NCBI GenBank assembly: GCA_902782715.1
Contig: CACZOG010000138.1
Location: 1 to 10,367, forward strand
DNA length: 10,367 nucleotides
Source: an uncultured Lachnospiraceae bacterium
GTDB taxonomy: Bacteria; Bacillota; Clostridia; Lachnospirales; Lachnospiraceae
Direction: 5' to 3'
The position numbers and the translations under genes are program-made. Each line of letters starts with the position of its first letter. Positions within the stretch are counted from its first letter, which is position 1. The notes under the pieces are model-generated. The model saw only the letters and a program-made list of their open reading frames with translations. It did no database searches and had not been told where the DNA came from. Below are positions 1 to 6,197 of the stretch, piece by piece.

Positions 1-470
1 AGGATGATGAATGCCTGTCGCAATTGGCAATGAGCTTTTGGGACATCAACAATCAGCTTATCAATACAATACTCGGATTGATTTTCTTTTATAAAAACAG
101 GGGAGAAATCGATCGTTTGAAAATGCTGACACGTTGGGGCATTGAATATATAAAAGGTCTTCAAAAAAACGAAGAACCCGGGTTCCTTGATTATGTGTCG
201 ATAGCATATCTTACACTGGAGAGTTTTGCCTATCTAAAAGACGGTGATGAAAAGAGGGCACGAGAATTATATCTTAGCGCAAAAGAAATGGCTGAAAATT
301 TCGATTCATCTCCGGATTATCATTTAAACATTTGCAAATTGTTCGATTTCCAAACAAATATAAATTCATACAATACACTTGGAAGAACAGCTGCCGAAGC
401 TATAGAGACGATTATAGAAATGCTTGATGATAAAAAATTCTCTGCCATGTGTACAAAGTTGAACAAATAA
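1..470 (+). CDS. C-terminal part of an unrecognised alpha-helical (TPR-like) protein, 5' end outside window
   Basis: The reading frame is open from base 3 to the TAA at 468-470, giving about 155 residues with no in-frame stop before the left edge. The in-frame TTG (24) and ATG (30) have no Shine-Dalgarno sequence at a usable distance, so the real start probably lies upstream and this is a C-terminal fragment. The protein looks almost wholly helical. The stretch from about DYVSIAYLTLES to ELYLSAKEMAENF alternates helices and short turns in the manner of a tetratricopeptide or other helical repeat. No signal peptide or membrane segment is seen. I do not recognise the family. A helical sensor or dimerisation domain behind an N-terminal DNA-binding domain is one possibility, but the part that would show this is missing. 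The next gene starts 30 bases downstream with no terminator between, so the two are probably co-transcribed. Confidence 0.7.
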   Translation, partial: DDECLSQLAMSFWDINNQLINTILGLIFFYKNRGEIDRLKMLTRWGIEYIKGLQKNEEPGFLDYVSIAYLTLESFAYLKDGDEKRARELYLSAKEMAENFDSSPDYHLNICKLFDFQTNINSYNTLGRTAAEAIETIIEMLDDKKFSAMCTKLNK

Positions 471-500
471 AAAGTTTTGAACTTCAGGGGGTATTTTGTT

Positions 501-1220
501 ATGAAAATCAGAAACATATATTTAAAAAATGGCATTCCTTTTGTGTCATTGACTTTTTTAATCCTGTGCATTGCGGTTACTTTGACTGCGGCACTTGTTC
601 CTGCCACAACGGAATCGCTTATGTTCAGTTATCCCATCAGAAATCCTTGGCAGTTTATAACATATGTATTTCATCATTATACGCCGCAGTATCAGCTTCC
701 GCCGGAATTGCCTTACTCTTCGGCCAAATTGACCATAGGACATTTTGTATATAATATGATGCTTATAATTCCTTTCGGTATTTTGGTCGAAAATGTTATT
801 AAAACAAAAAAATTTTTAATTCTTTTATTTTCCGCATGGTTATTGGACGTTTCGGCTATTTTTATAATGATGGCAGTTTTGACACCCAAAGGAGAATCGT
901 CGACAGGTAAAGGTGCATCAGGCCTTGCATTTGCTTTAATGCCTGTCGGAGTTTATATACTCTTTGTGATGGGTAAAAAATATGGTTTCGGAAAACTTTT
1001 TAAACAGATTTCTTTTTATCTGCTAATGCCAATAGCGATATTAACGCTTATTATTGCATTAAGTCCGAATATTAAAGGAGTGGCAGGAATACCATCCATG
1101 ATTCTCCACCTTGTTGCGGTAATAGTCGGAGTGATATTTGCTATTGTTTTTCGAAAGACGATTAATTCGTTTTTCGAGAAAGAAAGCGAAATTCCAAATC
1201 AAAATAAACAAAGATATTAA
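501..1220 (+). CDS. Rhomboid-family intramembrane serine protease
   Basis: This 239-residue polytopic membrane protein would cleave transmembrane substrates within the lipid bilayer. The rhomboid signature is complete. An N-terminal membrane helix lies at about 12-33, followed by a long external loop (about 34-78). The TM2 motif GHFVYN supplies H81 and N85, the likely oxyanion-hole residues. GASG at 138-141 contains the catalytic Ser140, and His203, at the start of the last core helix (HLVAVIVGV), completes the dyad. The C-terminal tail after about residue 218 is charged and presumably cytoplasmic. The size fits a minimal six-helix rhomboid. I chose ATG 501 because AGGGGG at 486-491 sits 9 bases before it; a longer frame from TTG 477 would contain that ribosome site. 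It follows the partial gene by 30 bases and is closed by the terminator at 1226-1253. The substrate cannot be predicted. Confidence 0.88.
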   Translation: MKIRNIYLKNGIPFVSLTFLILCIAVTLTAALVPATTESLMFSYPIRNPWQFITYVFHHYTPQYQLPPELPYSSAKLTIGHFVYNMMLIIPFGILVENVIKTKKFLILLFSAWLLDVSAIFIMMAVLTPKGESSTGKGASGLAFALMPVGVYILFVMGKKYGFGKLFKQISFYLLMPIAILTLIIALSPNIKGVAGIPSMILHLVAVIVGVIFAIVFRKTINSFFEKESEIPNQNKQRY

Positions 1221-1225
1221 AAGAG

Positions 1226-1253
1226 AAAAAATGCGTCGGAAGGCGCATTTTTT
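1226..1253 (+). terminator. Intrinsic terminator after the rhomboid gene
   Basis: A 7-bp GC-containing stem (1231-1237 with 1242-1248, one T-G wobble) closes on a GGAA loop. It is extended by six A (1226-1231) facing six T (1248-1253). The A/T symmetry means it could also end transcription on the other strand. It starts 5 bases after the rhomboid stop codon. Confidence 0.88.
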
Positions 1254-1392
1254 ATTTGCGAAAACACTGGAAAGAAGACATTGAGATTGATAAAATATAA
1301 ACGATGTCCGAAATGCGAAAGAAAAGCGCGCAACGGAAGCATTAAACAAAATACTAAAATGGGATAAAAAAAGAATCCCGAAAGGATACTGA
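1254..1392 (+). other. Gene-poor spacer with a possible 28-codon CPKC micro-ORF
   Basis: This 139-base stretch holds no established gene. One frame, TTG 1281 to TAA 1365-1367, would encode 28 residues beginning LRLIKYKRCPKCERKA, with a zinc-ribbon-like CPKC and high basic content. A purine-rich GGAAAGAAG (1269-1277) lies just before the TTG. It could be a tiny peptide, a decayed remnant of a zinc-ribbon gene, or chance. A 5-bp inverted repeat, GGGAT/ATCCC (1361-1365 and 1375-1379), lies just before the ABC gene's ribosome site, but it is too short to name. Confidence 0.2.
1268..1296 (+). promoter_or_regulatory. Weak candidate promoter for the ABC transporter genes
   Basis: TGGAAA (1268-1273; 4 of 6 to the -35 consensus) and TAAAAT (1291-1296; 5 of 6 to the -10 consensus) are 17 bases apart, downstream of the terminator at 1226-1253. 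A promoter is expected in this spacer because the preceding transcript ends there. The -35 match is poor, and other AT-rich hexamers such as TAAAAT at 1355 compete. Confidence 0.3.
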
Positions 1393-2100
1393 ATGGAATT
1401 TGTAATATCACATCTGGCAAAAAGTTACGGCAAACATCAGGTATTGAATGATGTGGATTATGTTTTTGAAGAAGGAAAGATTTACGGTCTGCTGGGGCGT
1501 AACGGCGCCGGAAAGACAACTCTTTTTAACTGTTTAAACAGCGATATCGAATTTGATTCCGGTAAATTCTTTTTCAAGGAAGGCGATGAAGAGAAGCCAG
1601 TCGATACGGGAGATATCGGATATGTTTTATCAACTCCGACCGTTCCCGATTTCATGACCGGGCGCGAGTTCCTGCGCTTCTTTATAGACATTCATTCCGA
1701 TAAGATTAAGAACCCAAAATCGATTGACGAATACATGGATTATGTAATGATTCCCGAGGATACGAGGGATCGACTCATGAAGGATTATTCGCACGGTACG
1801 AAGAACAAAATGCAGATGCTCGTCAACATCGTTGCTGCGCCCAAACTCATGCTTTTGGACGAACCGCTCACATCGCTTGACGTTGTTGTTGCGGAAGAAA
1901 TGAAGGATATTTTGCGAAGCCAGAAAGACGGCAGGGTGCTCATTTTCTCAACGCATCTTCTGGACATTGCGCTGGACCTCTGCGATGAGATAGTCCTTTT
2001 AAATCACGGACGTCTGGAAGCGGTTGACAAGGCAAATCTTGATAATGAGAATTTTAAGACTAAAATAATCGAGGCTTTAAAAGATGCGGACAATACTTAA
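1393..2100 (+). CDS. ABC transporter ATP-binding protein
   Basis: This 235-residue ATPase would power the membrane permease encoded immediately downstream. The Walker A motif is GRNGAGKT (35-42). The signature loop is an atypical YSHGT (132-136) in place of LSGGQ, a variant familiar in export-type (ABC-2-like) ATPases. Walker B is MLLDEP (153-158) with catalytic Glu157, the D-loop is SLD (161-163) and the switch His is H188 in FSTHLLD. The Q-loop is unusual: where a Gln or Glu is expected after the IGYV strand, the sequence reads IGYVLSTPTVPDF (75-87). The start at ATG 1393 is supported by AAAGGA about 7 bases upstream. The end of the gene overlaps the start of the permease by 17 bases, so the two are translated together and almost certainly form one complex. 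The substrate is unknown; an exporter is more likely than an importer because no solute-binding protein gene is present. Confidence 0.93.
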   Translation: MEFVISHLAKSYGKHQVLNDVDYVFEEGKIYGLLGRNGAGKTTLFNCLNSDIEFDSGKFFFKEGDEEKPVDTGDIGYVLSTPTVPDFMTGREFLRFFIDIHSDKIKNPKSIDEYMDYVMIPEDTRDRLMKDYSHGTKNKMQMLVNIVAAPKLMLLDEPLTSLDVVVAEEMKDILRSQKDGRVLIFSTHLLDIALDLCDEIVLLNHGRLEAVDKANLDNENFKTKIIEALKDADNT

Positions 2101-3718
2101 TACGCTCAGAATTATTCTGAGTTTGAGAACTACCATAGAAATAAACGCCATTATTGACGGAATAAGACATCTTCCGATTATCGGAAAACATATAAGCGAG
2201 AAAATTCATGGAGTAAGAATCATTAAATTCCTTGCTGCGATTACATCGGTAACGGGAGAAATCCTGCGTGCTTTTTTCGGAAAACTTGCCCTGTTTGCGT
2301 GCCTGCTTTTAGGCTCGGGAGTGTTCAGTTATTTTAATGACTACTCGCAGAAAACAGTTTTCTTATACGGCTTTTTCGGACTTTTGCTGATAGCGGTATT
2401 TGTTATCAATTATTTTAAGACATATGCGGAAACGGAATACGCTGTTTTCATCATGGGAATGGATGCCAAGAAATACGTTCAGGCAATCTTTTTGTACAAT
2501 GTATTTAATGTGGTTGTGGGATACACCGTTTTCGGAATTCCGGCAGCGCTTCTTGCGAAAGTACCGTGGTATATTGCATTCTTAATTCCCGTTGCGGGTG
2601 TGGGAATCAGAGCAATAACGCTCGGAATTCAGATGAGCATATATGCAGCCAAACAATCGGCAGGTCTGAAAGCCGGATTAAAAGGTGTTCCGATTTCGAT
2701 AGGCGGAAGCCTTGTTGCCAATGTTATTCTGATCTGCGCACTGAGTGCTGCAGGCATGGTACTTTTGCCTGTGGTGGTTTTCAATGATGCATTCCTGCCT
2801 GTTTCGATGGTTGTTGTTGCAGCGGCACTGGCGCTGATTCCCGGAATTCTGCTTATTCGAAGATTTCCGTACGGTCTTTACAGAACGGCTCTTTTTGCAG
2901 AGCGCACAAGAAAACAGATAAACGATAAGAATATTAAAAAGCAAAAACACGGAAACACCGAAGTTGCCATCAGCAAAACAAAAGGAATCAAAACCAATGC
3001 AAAAGGATACGGATTCTTAAATGAACTGTTCTTAAAACGTCACAGGAAGATACTCTGGGGAAGGCTTTTCTGGACGGTATTTGCAACTGCGTGGGCAATC
3101 GCCCTGGCTTCAGTTTTCCTTTATTTTGAACTGGGAGAACTTGAAGACAATACCGAATCGATTTTAAGATTAATCTTCTCGAAGCATCCGGCTGTTTTCC
3201 CGATGATTCTTTTCTTCATCAACTCGGGTTCCTCAATGGCACATGCAATGTACGCAAACTGCGATTCGGCTTTCTTAAACTTTGCGTTTTACAAAAAGCC
3301 CGAAGCGCTTAAGAAGATGTTTGGTCTTCGAATTGTTTCGGTTATAAAATACAACGTGATTCCCGCAGTTATGATTGCGGTTTTCAGTATAGTTGTAATA
3401 GCACTGACCGGCGGACAGGCTTATTTTCTTCAATATGTTTTTAACATACTCACAATCGCGCTTGCACTGATATTTTTCTCGACAAGGCATATGGTAATTT
3501 ATTATCTTTTGCAGCCTTATGCGAAAGATGTAATGATTAAATCGAAATTATACGGAATTACATCTTTTATAACTGGTGCGGTTTTGATTATTATGGTATT
3601 TACTCCGCTGACGGCATGGATGCTCACAATAGCCGGCACACTTATAACAGTTATATACATTTTTGCAGCGGGAAAACTGGTTTATAAATACTCACCCAAG
3701 ACATTCAGAATCAAGTAA
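2084..3718 (+). CDS. ABC transporter permease, large polytopic membrane protein
   Basis: This is a 544-residue protein with roughly 12 hydrophobic segments in two blocks. The first block lies within about residues 65-260 and the second within about 320-535. They are separated by a basic, lysine-rich hydrophilic loop at about 262-322. This layout suggests two fused six-helix halves, so one polypeptide might provide the whole membrane domain for the ATPase encoded just upstream. The N-terminal 60 residues are amphipathic and basic and have no cleavable signal peptide. I recognise no specific ABC permease subfamily motif, so the assignment rests on topology and on the 17-base overlap with the ATPase gene. 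ATG 2084 lies in the last codons of the ATPase, with GAGG at 2071-2074 as a plausible ribosome site. It is followed by an A/T-rich tract, without a GC hairpin, and then by the MerR-type promoter. Confidence 0.85.
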   Translation: MRTILNTLRIILSLRTTIEINAIIDGIRHLPIIGKHISEKIHGVRIIKFLAAITSVTGEILRAFFGKLALFACLLLGSGVFSYFNDYSQKTVFLYGFFGLLLIAVFVINYFKTYAETEYAVFIMGMDAKKYVQAIFLYNVFNVVVGYTVFGIPAALLAKVPWYIAFLIPVAGVGIRAITLGIQMSIYAAKQSAGLKAGLKGVPISIGGSLVANVILICALSAAGMVLLPVVVFNDAFLPVSMVVVAAALALIPGILLIRRFPYGLYRTALFAERTRKQINDKNIKKQKHGNTEVAISKTKGIKTNAKGYGFLNELFLKRHRKILWGRLFWTVFATAWAIALASVFLYFELGELEDNTESILRLIFSKHPAVFPMILFFINSGSSMAHAMYANCDSAFLNFAFYKKPEALKKMFGLRIVSVIKYNVIPAVMIAVFSIVVIALTGGQAYFLQYVFNILTIALALIFFSTRHMVIYYLLQPYAKDVMIKSKLYGITSFITGAVLIIMVFTPLTAWMLTIAGTLITVIYIFAAGKLVYKYSPKTFRIK

Positions 3719-3771
3719 AAAATTTTTTTCAAAAAAGGTGTTGACTCTCCCCTTGGGGGACCCCTTAAGGT
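3717..3771 (+). promoter_or_regulatory. MerR-type promoter and operator with 19-bp spacer
   Basis: The -35 hexamer TTGACT (3741-3746) and the -10 hexamer TAAGGT (3766-3771) are separated by 19 bases instead of the usual 17. Between them lies the GC-rich dyad TCCCC-TTG-GGGGA (3748-3760). This is the architecture that MerR-family activators recognise: they twist the overlong spacer to align the two hexamers. From memory, these hexamers and the 19-base spacing match those of the Tn501 mercury-resistance promoter. The A/T-rich run at 3717-3736 just upstream could act as an UP element. Because the next gene encodes a MerR protein, autoregulation is the natural reading. The half-site CCCCTT recurs at 3761-3766. 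Confidence 0.82.
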
Positions 3772-3790
3772 GGTTTCAGAAAGAAAAAAA

Positions 3791-3795
3791 GGAGG
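3791..3795 (+). promoter_or_regulatory. Ribosome binding site that fixes the MerR start
   Basis: GGAGG lies 8 bases before ATG 3804. It decides against the much longer in-frame version of the gene from 3663, which would translate straight through the promoter and this ribosome site. Confidence 0.9.
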
Positions 3796-3803
3796 TTCCG
3801 ATT

Positions 3804-4988
3804 ATGGAAGATAAGAAAATGACATCCGGTGAAATCGCCAAGAAGGCAGGAGTATCACAGAAGGCAGTTCGTCTTTACGACGAAAAGGGTCTGCTTAAAC
3901 CCACAGGTTATTCGGAAGGCAACTACCGTTTATATGACAAAGAGGCACTGCAGGTTCTCGAGAAGATTGTTGCTTTAAAGCAGATAGGTTTTTCCCTCGA
4001 GGAAATCAGAGACAATCTCGTTGCGGGAGATGCGGTTGATATAGAAGAGGCACTTCGCATTCAGCTTAAGACAATGGAAGAGAAAAGATGGCAGATCGAA
4101 AAAGTCATCACATCCATTAACAGAACGCTTGAGCGAAAGGGCAAAGACCTCGACTGGGACGATGTGGCTTCGATCGTACAGAATGTAAGCATCGATCTTA
4201 AAGCTGACGAAGGACACTGGGATGCGGTTCTTCACACATCCGAAGACCTTGACTGGTATGTGAAGATCTTCAGAGCGCTTGAGATAAAAGAAAACGAAAA
4301 AGTTCTCGACTTAGGCTGCGGCTTCTCGAAACTTTGGAGAAACAACTGGAAAGATATTCCCAAAGGAACGAAGGTTTACGCATACGACCTTCACGGAAGC
4401 TGGGCGGATGACTTCGCAAACTTCTTATCAGAGAACAAAGCAGATCTTCCCGAGGGTGTTGACATCGACATTACTTTTGAAGACCTCGAAAAAGCCGAGA
4501 CATGGGATCTTATCAAAAAGGATAAAGACTACAGCCTCATCATCGCTCACTACATCCGCGATGAGTTAAAGAACGTGGAAGCTTTCATCGCACGTGCGAG
4601 CGAAGTTTTGGCAAAAGGCGGTAAGTTCTCTTTTAACAACCCCTGCGAAACCTGCTGGGATAAGTATTTTAAGAAAACATTCGAAGATATGGGAGTTAAA
4701 GCACCTTTCTTTGATGATGTTATAAATGAACTTGATATCGAAAAAGAAGTTCTTGTAGTGATCTTAAAGAAGTGCTTCCCCATCATTAAGTCCGTTTACC
4801 TTCCCTGCAGATGGGTTTACACCACACCCGATGAGATGATCGACAAGTTAAAGAGACTCTATCCCGAGCAGGAGAAATTCATTCTTTCCGAGCAGAGAAA
4901 GATCAAGGAATACTATGCCGGCGTGATCGCGAAAGAAGGAAAGATCGTGATCGATGTCGAGTCCGAATTCTGGCAGTGCGGCAAATAG
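3804..4988 (+). CDS. MerR-family regulator fused to a class I SAM-dependent methyltransferase domain
   Basis: This 394-residue two-domain protein starts with a MerR DNA-binding domain (about 6-75). Its helix-turn-helix reads SGEIAKKAGVSQKAVRLYDEKGLL, then comes the wing GNYRLYD (39-45) and the GFSLEEIR helix (62-69). A long helix at about 80-112 matches the MerR dimerisation coiled coil. From about residue 145 a Rossmann-type methyltransferase fold follows. Motif I is VLDLGCG (167-173), and the acidic residue after strand 2 (YAYD, D195) would bind the SAM ribose. A later helix-strand pair, EVLAKGGKFSF, is typical of Methyltransf_11/25-like enzymes. MerR proteins usually carry a ligand-sensing domain at this place, so the methyltransferase may sense, modify or inactivate the inducer. 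The promoter at 3741-3771 has MerR-type spacing, which suggests autoregulation and possibly control of the ABC exporter. The methylated substrate is unknown. No base of the fusion joint looks damaged, so it is a true fusion. Confidence 0.9.
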   Translation: MEDKKMTSGEIAKKAGVSQKAVRLYDEKGLLKPTGYSEGNYRLYDKEALQVLEKIVALKQIGFSLEEIRDNLVAGDAVDIEEALRIQLKTMEEKRWQIEKVITSINRTLERKGKDLDWDDVASIVQNVSIDLKADEGHWDAVLHTSEDLDWYVKIFRALEIKENEKVLDLGCGFSKLWRNNWKDIPKGTKVYAYDLHGSWADDFANFLSENKADLPEGVDIDITFEDLEKAETWDLIKKDKDYSLIIAHYIRDELKNVEAFIARASEVLAKGGKFSFNNPCETCWDKYFKKTFEDMGVKAPFFDDVINELDIEKEVLVVILKKCFPIIKSVYLPCRWVYTTPDEMIDKLKRLYPEQEKFILSEQRKIKEYYAGVIAKEGKIVIDVESEFWQCGK

Positions 4989-5023
4989 GAAAATGCTGTA
5001 AAACAGGCACTTTTAAGCCATAT

Positions 5024-5058
5024 GGCCTTCGTATGAAAATACGGAGGCCTGTTTTTAT
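5024..5058 (+). terminator. Intrinsic terminator after the MerR-methyltransferase gene
   Basis: An 11-bp stem (5024-5034 with 5039-5049, one wobble pair) closes on a GAAA tetraloop and is followed by TGTTTTTATT. A second, perfect 9-bp pairing is possible between 5000-5008 (AAAACAGGC) and 5047-5055 (GCCTGTTTT). It uses the same GCC bases and part of the T-tract, so the two folds exclude each other. The main hairpin is the more stable by eye. Confidence 0.92.
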
Positions 5059-5065
5059 TAAAAAT

Positions 5066-5095
5066 CTGTCAAATAAGGTCGTAAAGTGTTATAAT
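5066..5095 (+). promoter_or_regulatory. Strong extended -10 promoter of the galM operon
   Basis: TATAAT (5090-5095) is a perfect -10 element preceded by TG one base earlier (5087-5088), making a full extended -10. CTGTCA (5066-5071) is a partial -35 at 18 bases. Transcription would start near 5102, leaving a leader of about 37 bases. This leader carries the AGGAGGG ribosome site at 5123-5129. No operator or cre-like palindrome is evident around it. Confidence 0.85.
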
Positions 5096-5138
5096 ATGCA
5101 CATGGTGTCTAAAAGAAAAAACAGGAGGGTAACACTAA

Positions 5139-6197
5139 ATGAGCGTAAGTATCAATGAATTCGGAAAAGGACCTAACGGAGAACAGTTATACAAATATAC
5201 ATTAAAGAACGAGAACGGAAGCGAGCTTTCTGTAATCAATTTCGGATGTATCATCACCAATTTTCTCTTCGCTGACAAAAACGGCAAATTAAGAGATGTG
5301 ATCCTCGGCTATCAGAACGTGGAAGATTATTTCCATGATGACAAGTGCTTCGGCGCTATCGTAGGACCTGTTGCAAACAGAACCGCAAACGCATCTTTTG
5401 AGATTGACGGAACAGAATACAAACTTGAAGTTAACGACAACGACAGAAACAATCTTCACACTGCAAGACTCGGCTCTTTGCAGAAGAGAGTATGGGCTGC
5501 AGATACAACCGATAACAGCGTAACATTTACGATCGACAAAGCAGATATGGATCTCGGTCTTCCCGGAAACCTTAAGGCAAAGGTTGTTTATACACTTACC
5601 GAAGAAGATGAGATCAAGATCGATTACGATGTAACAACAGACAAGAAGACCATCATCAACATGACCAACCATTCATATTTCAACTTAAGCGGTCATGAAT
5701 CGGGAAGCATTCTTGACGAATCCATCGTCTTTAATGCAGACAGCTTCGTACCTGTAGACAACGAAAGCATTCCTACCGGTGAAGTTCAGAAAGTTGCCGG
5801 AACTCCCATGGATTTTACTGTTGCAAAGAAGATCGGCTCACAGCTTGATTTAAGTTACGAGCAGCTTGCATTTACCAACGGTTTCGATCACAACTACTGC
5901 ATCAATGACTGGGACGGCACACTTAAACTTGCGGCAACGGTTATCGATGACAATTCGGGAATCGTAATGGAAACACTTACCGATCTTCCCGGAGTACAGT
6001 TCTACATCGGCAACTATCTTGGCGGCGACAAGGGCAAGGACGGCGTTATCTACGGACAGCGTCAGGGCCTCTGTCTCGAGAGCCAGTATTATCCCAACTC
6101 CGCCAAAGAGCCTAATTTCGCAAGACCTTTGTTTGATGAGAATAAGGGCTTTAAATCAACTACAATTTACAGATTCAGCACGATTGCGGATAACTGA
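5139..6197 (+). CDS. galM: Aldose 1-epimerase (mutarotase)
   Basis: This enzyme interconverts the alpha and beta anomers of free aldoses such as galactose, glucose and xylose in the cytoplasm. The 352-residue protein has the length and motifs of the GalM family throughout. It has the N-terminal INFGCIITNF and GYQNVEDY strands, the substrate-loop region GPVANR (76-81), His107 in NNLH, the catalytic acid His178 in MTNHSYFNL, Asp250 in GFDHNY, and the catalytic base Glu314 in LCLESQ. There is no signal peptide. ATG 5139 follows AGGAGGG (5123-5129) at 9 bases. The gene opens an operon from a strong extended -10 promoter, and its TGA overlaps the next ATG by one base. The usual GG after the first His motif (LHGG) is replaced here by TA (LHTA). 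No gal genes adjoin it, and the xylose-releasing enzyme at the operon's end suggests work on pentose or oligosaccharide anomers. Confidence 0.96.
   Translation: MSVSINEFGKGPNGEQLYKYTLKNENGSELSVINFGCIITNFLFADKNGKLRDVILGYQNVEDYFHDDKCFGAIVGPVANRTANASFEIDGTEYKLEVNDNDRNNLHTARLGSLQKRVWAADTTDNSVTFTIDKADMDLGLPGNLKAKVVYTLTEEDEIKIDYDVTTDKKTIINMTNHSYFNLSGHESGSILDESIVFNADSFVPVDNESIPTGEVQKVAGTPMDFTVAKKIGSQLDLSYEQLAFTNGFDHNYCINDWDGTLKLAATVIDDNSGIVMETLTDLPGVQFYIGNYLGGDKGKDGVIYGQRQGLCLESQYYPNSAKEPNFARPLFDENKGFKSTTIYRFSTIADN

Noticed and set aside
477..500. Longer rhomboid start at TTG 477
   Set aside because: The extension would contain the AGGGGG ribosome site that serves ATG 501, and TTG 477 has no ribosome site of its own.
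1361..1379. GGGAT/ATCCC inverted repeat as an operator or terminator
   Set aside because: The 5-bp arms with a 9-base A-rich loop and no T-tract are too weak to support a function.
3717..3738. A/T-symmetric tract after the permease gene as a terminator
   Set aside because: It lacks any GC stem. Its place directly before a -35 hexamer fits an UP element better.
5289..5672. 127-codon open frame on the minus strand
   Set aside because: It is the shadow of galM, whose catalytic residues read clearly on the + strand.
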